From positions 1,054,001-1,118,000 of the forward strand of contig CBDDGS010000019.1 in NCBI GenBank assembly GCA_965227935.1: a stretch of 64,000 nucleotides of DNA, read 5' to 3'. The first letter of the stretch is position 1, and each line of letters opens with the position of its first letter. Shown piece after piece: positions 58,139-64,000 of this stretch. The notes beneath the pieces are model-generated. The model did not search any database and was not told the DNA's origin. It saw nothing but the letters and a program-made list of their open reading frames with translations. The DNA is from JAWPMT01 sp965227935. GTDB lineage: Bacteria; Bacteroidota; Bacteroidia; Cytophagales; Cyclobacteriaceae. The position numbers and the translations under genes are program-made.

Positions 58139-60031
58139 ATGTCAGCACCGTCAGTTCAGTACACCGAGGATAGCATCAAATCCCTCGACTGGAAGGAGCA
58201 TATTCGATTGCGGCCGGGTATGTATATCGGTAAATTGGGTGATGGCTCTTCCTATGATGACGGCATCTACGTGCTCGTGAAGGAAATCATCGACAACTGC
58301 ATCGATGAGCACATGATGGGCTATGGCAAGGTCATCAATATCAAAATCACCGAGCACAGGGTGGAGGTGCGTGACTACGGCCGTGGGATCCCTCTTGGTA
58401 AAGTGATCGATTGCGTCTCGAAAATCAACACGGGAGGAAAGTATGACTCGGGGGCATTTCAAAAATCCGTGGGATTGAACGGTGTCGGTACCAAGGCAGT
58501 CAACGCCTTGTCGAACTACTTCCGCGTGCAGTCCTTTAGGGATGGTCAAACGAAATTGGCGGAGTTCGAGCGGGGCGAAGTGCTTACGGACAACAAAGTC
58601 ACCAAGAGCCAGGAGCGCAATGGTACACTCATTGTCTTCGAGCCCGATGGCACGATCTTCAAAAACTTCCACTATATCCCCGACTACCTGGAGGATCTGA
58701 TTTGGAACTACTGCTTCCTGAATGCTGGGTTGACCATTACCCTCAATAGCAAGAAATATCATTCTGAGAATGGCCTTCGTGATCTACTGAAGCGGAAGGC
58801 GGATGAGGAGACCCTGAGATATCCCATTATTCACCTCAAGGGCAATGACATCGAAATAGCCATGACTCATGCCAATCAGTATGGGGAAGAGTACTATTCC
58901 TTCGTCAATGGCCAAAACACAACGCAGGGGGGTACGCACCTGGCGGCTTTTCGTGAGGCCGTGGTGAAAACAGTGCGTGAATTCTTCAAAAAAGATTTTG
59001 ACGCTTCTGATGTGCGGGCAAGCATCGTCGCGGCGATCGCCGTCCGTGTGCAGGAACCGGTCTTTGAGAGCCAGACAAAGACCAAACTGGGTTCGCAGAA
59101 TGTCGCCCCTGAGGGGCCAACGATGCGTACCTTCGTCAACGACTTCATCAAGACCAACCTCGACAACTACCTCCACCGCAATCAGGAAGCTGCGGATGCT
59201 TTACTCAAGAGGATTCTCCAGTCGGAACGCGAGCGGAAGGAAATAGCCGGAATTAAGAAACTGGCGAACGAGCGGGCGAAGAAAGCGAATCTGCACAACA
59301 AGAAACTGCGCGATTGCCGGGCACACTACAATGACAACAGGAAGGTGGACGAAGAGGTGAAGAACTCCACGATGATCTTCATCACCGAGGGAGACTCCGC
59401 CAGTGGATCCATCACGAAATCAAGGGACGTACAAACACAGGCAGTTTTCAGCCTTCGCGGCAAACCATTCAACTGCTTCGGCCATACGAAGAAGGTGGTC
59501 TACGAAAACGAAGAATTTAATCTCCTTCAGCATGCGTTGAACATAGAGGATGGTCTCGAGGGGCTGAGGTATCGCAAGATTGTTATCGCCACCGATGCCG
59601 ATGTGGATGGCATGCATATTCGACTGCTGTTGCTGACGTATTTCCTGCAGTTTTTCCCCGAGTTGGTGAGAAGTGGCCATGTTTTCATTTTGGAGACACC
59701 CCTTTTCCGAGTTCGCAATAAGAAAGAGACGTATTACTGCTATAGTGAGGAGGAAAAGCAGAGGGCCATCGCCAAACTTGGGGGCAAGCCCGAGATTACT
59801 CGGTTTAAGGGACTAGGCGAGATATCGCCCGACGAGTTTGCTGGGTTCATCGGCGACGAGATCCGGCTGGAGCCGGTGATCCTGCAGAAGGAAACGAAGA
59901 TCAAAGATCTGCTAGGCTTCTATATGGGGAAGAACACACCGGATCGTCAGCAGTTCATCATCAATAAACTGCGAGTCGAAAAGGATCTCGTGATCAGCGA
60001 GCCGGAGGAAGTTTCGGAAGAGGATCAGTAG
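58139..60031 (+). CDS. parE: DNA topoisomerase IV subunit B
   Basis: 630 residues. GHKL ATPase with RLRPGMYIGKLG, KEIIDNCIDEHMMG (Asn for Mg-ATP), RDYGRGIPLG and GLNGVGTKAVNALS; TOPRIM motifs FITEGDSASGSI, then TDADVDGMHIR. It pairs with ParC, encoded next, to decatenate chromosomes. The length and the TOPRIM context favour ParE over GyrB. A 205-base AT-rich gap precedes it. Confidence 0.93.
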   Translation: MSAPSVQYTEDSIKSLDWKEHIRLRPGMYIGKLGDGSSYDDGIYVLVKEIIDNCIDEHMMGYGKVINIKITEHRVEVRDYGRGIPLGKVIDCVSKINTGGKYDSGAFQKSVGLNGVGTKAVNALSNYFRVQSFRDGQTKLAEFERGEVLTDNKVTKSQERNGTLIVFEPDGTIFKNFHYIPDYLEDLIWNYCFLNAGLTITLNSKKYHSENGLRDLLKRKADEETLRYPIIHLKGNDIEIAMTHANQYGEEYYSFVNGQNTTQGGTHLAAFREAVVKTVREFFKKDFDASDVRASIVAAIAVRVQEPVFESQTKTKLGSQNVAPEGPTMRTFVNDFIKTNLDNYLHRNQEAADALLKRILQSERERKEIAGIKKLANERAKKANLHNKKLRDCRAHYNDNRKVDEEVKNSTMIFITEGDSASGSITKSRDVQTQAVFSLRGKPFNCFGHTKKVVYENEEFNLLQHALNIEDGLEGLRYRKIVIATDADVDGMHIRLLLLTYFLQFFPELVRSGHVFILETPLFRVRNKKETYYCYSEEEKQRAIAKLGGKPEITRFKGLGEISPDEFAGFIGDEIRLEPVILQKETKIKDLLGFYMGKNTPDRQQFIINKLRVEKDLVISEPEEVSEEDQ

Positions 60032-60072
60032 TTATTTGAATATTCTGCAAACAACGCATTTATAGATAATCC

Positions 60073-62682
60073 ATGGAAGATTATTCCGAAGAAGGTGAGA
60101 TTCAGGAAGTATTGCCGGTATCCGGCATGTACGAAAACTGGTTCCTGGATTATGCCTCTTATGTAATTCTGGAAAGGGCGGTACCCGCCATCAATGATGG
60201 ACTGAAACCCGTACAGCGACGGATTTTGCACGCCATGAAAGAAATGGATGATGGACGCTACAACAAAGTGGCGAACATCATAGGCAGCACCATGCAGTAT
60301 CACCCACATGGTGATGCTTCCATCTCCGACGCTATTGTCAACCTGGGCCAGAAAGATCTGCTGATCGATATGCAGGGTAACTGGGGGGACGTGCGAACAG
60401 GCGACAGTGCGGCAGCTGCGAGGTACATCGAGGCACGGCTGTCGAAGTTCGCCCTTGAAGTAGTTTACAATCCTCAGACGACCGATTGGCAGCTGTCGTA
60501 TGATGGCCGTAAGAAGGAGCCGGTCACTTTTCCTGTCAAGTTTCCATTACTCATCGCGCAAGGAGTCGAGGGTATCGCGGTAGGTCTCTCAACCAAGATG
60601 TTGCCTCACAACTTCTGTGAGATCCTCAAAGCTGCGATGGATATGCTGCGGGGCAAGAAGACCAAACTCTACCCGGACTTCCAGACAGGAGGGAAGATTG
60701 ACGTATCCGATTATAATGATGGGCAGCGTGGAGGCAAAGTACGGGTGCGGGCCAAGATTGAGGAGCTCGACAAGAACACCCTCGTCATCAGGGACATTCC
60801 CTATGGCACCACAACCACGTCATTGATCGATTCGATCATCAAAGCCAATGACAAGGGCAAGATCAAGGTCAAGCAGGTCATCGACAATACGGCGAAGGAC
60901 ATAGAAATACAGGTGAAGTTGGCGAGCGGAACATCACCCGACATCACCATCGATGCACTGTACGCCTTCACAGACTGTGAAGTATCGATTTCAACGAATG
61001 CCTGTGTCATCGTGGAGGACAAACCACGGTTTATGTCGATTTCGGAGATCCTCAAACAGTCTGTCGATCAGACGGTGGACCTGTTGCGTCAGGAGCTCGA
61101 GATCAGGAAGAAGGAATTGTTGGAGAAGATCCTCTTTTCATCCCTCGAAAAGATCTTTATCGAAAACCGAATCTATCGCGATATCGAAGAGTGCGAGACC
61201 TGGGAGTCGGTTATTGAGACGATTGACCAGGGACTAGAGCCCTTCAAACCTCAGTTTTACCGAGAGATTACTCGAGACGACATCATACGCCTGACGGAGA
61301 TCAAGATCAAGCGAATATCACGTTATGATTCATTCAAGGCAGATGAGATGATGCGTAAGCTCGAGGAGGAGCTGAAGGAAACCGAGCATCATCTGGCCAA
61401 CCTGATCGACTATGCCGTTCAGTGGTACCAGGGTCTGCTGGACAAATATGGTAAGGGTAGAGAGCGCAAAACAGAAATTGGCAGTTTTGACACGATAGCA
61501 GCAACGGTCGTGGCAGCCAATAATGCCAAGCTCTATGTCAACCGGCAGGACGGCTTCATAGGGTATGGCCTGAAAAAAGATGAATTTGTCAGCGACTGCT
61601 CAGATATCGATGACATCATCGTCTTCCGTAAGGATGGCGTTTGTATGGTCACGAGGATACAGGACAAGGTCTTCGTCGGCAAGAATATTCTGCATGTAGG
61701 TGTCTTCAAGAAAGGTGATGACCGAATGATCTACAACCTGGTCTATGTGGACGGGAAGACGGGCCGGTCGATGGCCAAGCGTTTTGCGGTGACAGCAGTT
61801 ACAAGAGACAAGGAATACGATCTGACCAAGGGTTCGAAAGGTTCGAAGATGCTTTATTTCACTGCGAACCCTAATGGCGAGGCCGAAGTCGTCACGGTCT
61901 ACCTGACAGCCGCAAGTTCTGCGCGCAAAAAAGTTTTTGATTTCGACTTTGCCACGCTGGATATCAAAGGGCGCTCGGCAGGAGGGAACATTCTCACGCG
62001 GTATCCAGTAAGGAAGATCCAGCTGAAGACAGCTGGTGTTTCTACCCTTGGCGGACTCGATATCTGGTACGATCCGGCCATCGGACGTCTCAATTCTGAG
62101 GAGAGAGGTCAGTACCTCGGCAACTTCCAGGCAAACGACAACATCATTGCTTTCTACAAGGACGGTAGTTATGAACTGACCAGCTTCGAGCTCACCAACA
62201 GGTATGACCTTGGACAGGTCCTGAGTCTGTCAAAGTTCTATCCGGACAGGGCTGTCGCCGCAATCCACTACGATGGAGGTGGTAAGACCTTTTTCATCAA
62301 GAGATTTCTGGTGGAGACAACCTCAGTCAACAAGCGATTTCCGTTTATTTCAGACGCCAAAGGTTCCAAACTGCTATTTGCCACGATGAGCAAAAATGCT
62401 AAAGTGGATGTAACCTATCGCGTGAAGAATAAGCATGAGCATGAAGCGTTTGAGCTGGAGGAATTGATAGATATAAAGGGCTGGAAGGCAATTGGTAATA
62501 AGATGCCAGTGCAATCTCTGGTTAAAGTGGAAGAGAAGGCAACTGAAAGTAATCAGTCCGCGGACGACGAGTCGCTTTCGAACCTCGACGAGCTGAAAAA
62601 GGCGGTGAGGGATGAGGTCGAAAAGGAGGATGATCAGCAAATGGGTCTTTTCAATGGGGAGAAACCAAAAGACGATTCATGA
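60073..62682 (+). CDS. parC: DNA topoisomerase IV subunit A
   Basis: 869 residues. Winged-helix and tower domain with KPVQRRILHAMKE, QYHPHGDASISDAIVNLGQ and the catalytic Tyr118 in AAARYIEARLS. The C-terminal beta-pinwheel repeats (for example YNLVYVDGKTGRSMAKRF) bend DNA. The end carries an acidic tail with QMGLF, a clamp-binding-like peptide. It starts 41 bases after parE. Works with ParE in decatenation. Confidence 0.93.
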   Translation: MEDYSEEGEIQEVLPVSGMYENWFLDYASYVILERAVPAINDGLKPVQRRILHAMKEMDDGRYNKVANIIGSTMQYHPHGDASISDAIVNLGQKDLLIDMQGNWGDVRTGDSAAAARYIEARLSKFALEVVYNPQTTDWQLSYDGRKKEPVTFPVKFPLLIAQGVEGIAVGLSTKMLPHNFCEILKAAMDMLRGKKTKLYPDFQTGGKIDVSDYNDGQRGGKVRVRAKIEELDKNTLVIRDIPYGTTTTSLIDSIIKANDKGKIKVKQVIDNTAKDIEIQVKLASGTSPDITIDALYAFTDCEVSISTNACVIVEDKPRFMSISEILKQSVDQTVDLLRQELEIRKKELLEKILFSSLEKIFIENRIYRDIEECETWESVIETIDQGLEPFKPQFYREITRDDIIRLTEIKIKRISRYDSFKADEMMRKLEEELKETEHHLANLIDYAVQWYQGLLDKYGKGRERKTEIGSFDTIAATVVAANNAKLYVNRQDGFIGYGLKKDEFVSDCSDIDDIIVFRKDGVCMVTRIQDKVFVGKNILHVGVFKKGDDRMIYNLVYVDGKTGRSMAKRFAVTAVTRDKEYDLTKGSKGSKMLYFTANPNGEAEVVTVYLTAASSARKKVFDFDFATLDIKGRSAGGNILTRYPVRKIQLKTAGVSTLGGLDIWYDPAIGRLNSEERGQYLGNFQANDNIIAFYKDGSYELTSFELTNRYDLGQVLSLSKFYPDRAVAAIHYDGGGKTFFIKRFLVETTSVNKRFPFISDAKGSKLLFATMSKNAKVDVTYRVKNKHEHEAFELEELIDIKGWKAIGNKMPVQSLVKVEEKATESNQSADDESLSNLDELKKAVRDEVEKEDDQQMGLFNGEKPKDDS

Positions 62683-63352
62683 CCAAGTGTCCATCTCGAG
62701 GCAAATAGAGATCCTGGAGGAGTTTGTCACTGACAACAAGCGTGACTTGATTGAGCAGGTAATGGACCGCAGGACCAGGTTTCTGACTGTGGTCCTCGAG
62801 GACATTTACAAACCACACAACGCGAGTGCAGTATTGCGGACCTGCGAATGTTTAGGCATCCAGGACATTCATACCATTGAGAGAGAGAACATCTACAACG
62901 TCAACCCCTACGTAGTGCGTGGTGCGTCCAAGTGGCTGACTTTGCATCATCACGATGAACACGAGCGACCTGAGGAGACCGCTTGTCTGGATCTTCTGGA
63001 GGAACAAGGCTATGAATTGGTAGCCACAACCGTAGGCAGCGACGCCATGGATCCTCAGGACTTCGAGCTCACTCAGAAGACCGCTGTTTTCTATGGTAAT
63101 GAACATGCAGGGGTGAGTGATGTGATTTTGCAACGTGCCAAACGGAAGATCAGGATCCCAATGAGAGGCTTTACTGACAGCTACAACCTGTCAGTGAGCG
63201 TTGCTATTGTCATGGACCATCTCATGAGGAAACTGCTGAACAGCGGCTTCGAATGGGGACTGAGTGAAAAAGAACGTCAGGAACTAAAACTAGAATGGTA
63301 CAAAGCCGTTGTGAAAAATAGCGATATTGTGCTGGCCAACCTTTCGGGTTGA
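62654..63352 (+). CDS. TrmH-family (SpoU) tRNA/rRNA 2'-O-methyltransferase
   Basis: 232 residues from ATG 62654, overlapping parC by 29 bases; the GTG at 62687, five bases after parC, is an alternative start that would drop an unconserved 11-residue leader. SPOUT motifs: 1, NASAVLRTCECLGIQDIH; 2, FYGNEHAGVS; 3, IPMRGFTDSYNLSVSVAIVMDHL. The N-terminal part, FVTDNKRDLIEQVMDRRTRFLTVVLEDI, is that of TrmH, which methylates G18 of tRNA. Likely tRNA(Gm18) methyltransferase, though rRNA substrates are possible. Confidence 0.9.
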   Translation: MGRNQKTIHDQVSISRQIEILEEFVTDNKRDLIEQVMDRRTRFLTVVLEDIYKPHNASAVLRTCECLGIQDIHTIERENIYNVNPYVVRGASKWLTLHHHDEHERPEETACLDLLEEQGYELVATTVGSDAMDPQDFELTQKTAVFYGNEHAGVSDVILQRAKRKIRIPMRGFTDSYNLSVSVAIVMDHLMRKLLNSGFEWGLSEKERQELKLEWYKAVVKNSDIVLANLSG

Positions 63353-63364
63353 CAAGACTGCTGC

Positions 63365-64000
63365 ATGAGAAAACTGCTAAAGTTCTTCATCTGGTTCTCA
63401 CTATCTGTGATCATCCTCATCGTGGTCATCAATGCCGGTATGCTCCTGGCGTACCGCTCCTCGATCATCGAGGAAATGGATGAGCTCGAGCGGGGTTATC
63501 CTGTAGCGCTGACATTGGGTACCAGCCGCTGGACCATAGAGGGCGATCAGAACATGTTTTTCTCAGGCCGAGTCGATGCGTCGGCGGAGCTGTACCATAG
63601 TAGGATTGTGAATCATCTATTGCTCAGTGGTGACAATAGCCAGCGAGAGTACAATGAGCCCATCGAGCTGCAGCGCGCCCTGTCAGATCAGCAGGTGGAA
63701 TATGAAGACATGACACTGGACTATGCTGGATTTCGGACGCTGGATTCCATCGTAAGGGCCAGGGCGATTTTTGGTCAGGACAGCATTATTATCGTCACAC
63801 AGTACTTTCATTTGCCCCGCGCACTGTTCATTGCACAGCATAGTGGATTGCAGGCTGTGGGGTTTGCTGCGCAGGGTCCTGATACAATTCCATTCAAATT
63901 AATGGCCCGCGAAATCCTCGCAAGACCCGTGGCCCTTTTCGAAGTTTGGTTCCTCGGTCAGCAACCAAAGTTTTTGGGTGAAAAGGAGCCAATACAAGTA
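63365..64000 (+). CDS. SanA-like DUF218 (YdcF/vancomycin-exclusion) protein, 3' end cut
   Basis: 212 codons to the window edge without a stop. N-terminal membrane helix (FIWFSLSVIILIVVINAGMLLAY), then the SanA domain: LGTSRWT, YHSRIVNHLLLSGDNSQREYNEP, LDYAGFRTLDSIVRARAIFG, ITQYFHLPRALFIAQH. The matches to E. coli SanA are close (LLLSGDN, YNEP, LDYAGFRTLDSIVR). SanA is linked to envelope barrier integrity and vancomycin resistance at high temperature. It follows the methyltransferase gene by 12 bases. Confidence 0.9.
   Translation, partial: MRKLLKFFIWFSLSVIILIVVINAGMLLAYRSSIIEEMDELERGYPVALTLGTSRWTIEGDQNMFFSGRVDASAELYHSRIVNHLLLSGDNSQREYNEPIELQRALSDQQVEYEDMTLDYAGFRTLDSIVRARAIFGQDSIIIVTQYFHLPRALFIAQHSGLQAVGFAAQGPDTIPFKLMAREILARPVALFEVWFLGQQPKFLGEKEPIQV

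Noticed and set aside
1..64000. CRISPR array or prophage
   Set aside because: No regularly spaced direct repeats with unique spacers, no cas, integrase or structural phage genes were seen.

Overview
The window looks like chromosomal DNA of a Bacteroidota bacterium, probably marine or aquatic. Supporting signs are a thrS-infC-rpmI-rplT cluster followed by a eukaryotic-type (GSII) glutamine synthetase, a DUF5686 protein with an N-terminal carboxypeptidase-regulatory-like domain, a 'putative porin' family protein, many DUF-type lipoproteins, ParE/ParC of the Bacteroidota type, weak or absent Shine-Dalgarno sequences for most genes, and secreted sulfatases with a rhamnosidase. No rRNA operon, CRISPR array, prophage or intact insertion sequence was seen.

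Layout. 0-1.3 kb: end of a Zn/Mn ABC transporter (ATPase and TroA-type binding protein) with a possible DtxR/MntR operator. 1.6-5.1 kb: lysine/diaminopimelate block (dapD, two envelope genes, lysA). 5.1-9.3 kb: M23 peptidase, DUF2141 protein, NhaC antiporter, DUF4136 lipoprotein and a small conserved-looking gene. 9.3-10 kb: a 745-base gene-free stretch with palindromes. 10-11.3 kb: MFS transporter. 11.3-15.6 kb: DUF763 protein and a DnaE-type polymerase with a degenerate PHP domain. 15.6-16.2 kb: tRNA-Glu-like fragment and a palindromic MITE-like repeat. 16.2-20.3 kb: polysaccharide deacetylase, CXXC-less thioredoxin-fold protein, Omp85-type barrel, fatty-acid hydroxylase and PadR regulator. 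20.3-23.2 kb: dinB divergent from a three-gene operon ending in a LexA-like XRE/S24 repressor. 23.3-30.2 kb: DUF5686 protein, TPR lipoprotein and the translation cluster. 30.2-33 kb: NTF2-like protein, glutamine synthetase and a kinase-fold-like protein. 33.2-44.5 kb: carbohydrate locus (Tat-exported Gfo/Idh oxidoreductase, two sulfatases, GH78 rhamnosidase, CE7 esterase, TIM-barrel-like hydrolase, PAS histidine kinase). 44.6-46.1 kb: membrane-anchored protein, tRNA-Leu, a decayed stretch and tRNA-Asp. 46.2-53.2 kb: accA, acyltransferase, zinc-ribbon coiled coil, Nif3-like protein, lpxK, porin and miaE. 53.6-58 kb: so-called asparagine synthetase B, ABC permease, small envelope proteins. 58.1-64 kb: parE, parC, a TrmH-family methyltransferase and a SanA-like protein cut by the window end.

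The most interesting signal is a possible damage-response regulon split over about 7 kb. A cleavable XRE/S24 repressor lies downstream of a divergent promoter shared with dinB. That promoter contains a TAGTA-AA-TACTA palindrome, and a closely related TTAGTA-N4-TACTAA palindrome sits directly in front of the DnaE-like polymerase gene. The gene after that polymerase encodes a DUF763 protein with a helix-hairpin-helix-like segment and a C-terminal QLDLF, a textbook sliding-clamp-binding peptide. DinB carries a matching QIDMF. Together these suggest a LexA-like-controlled mutasome in which DUF763 is an unrecognised clamp-associated partner; this is inference from sequence only.
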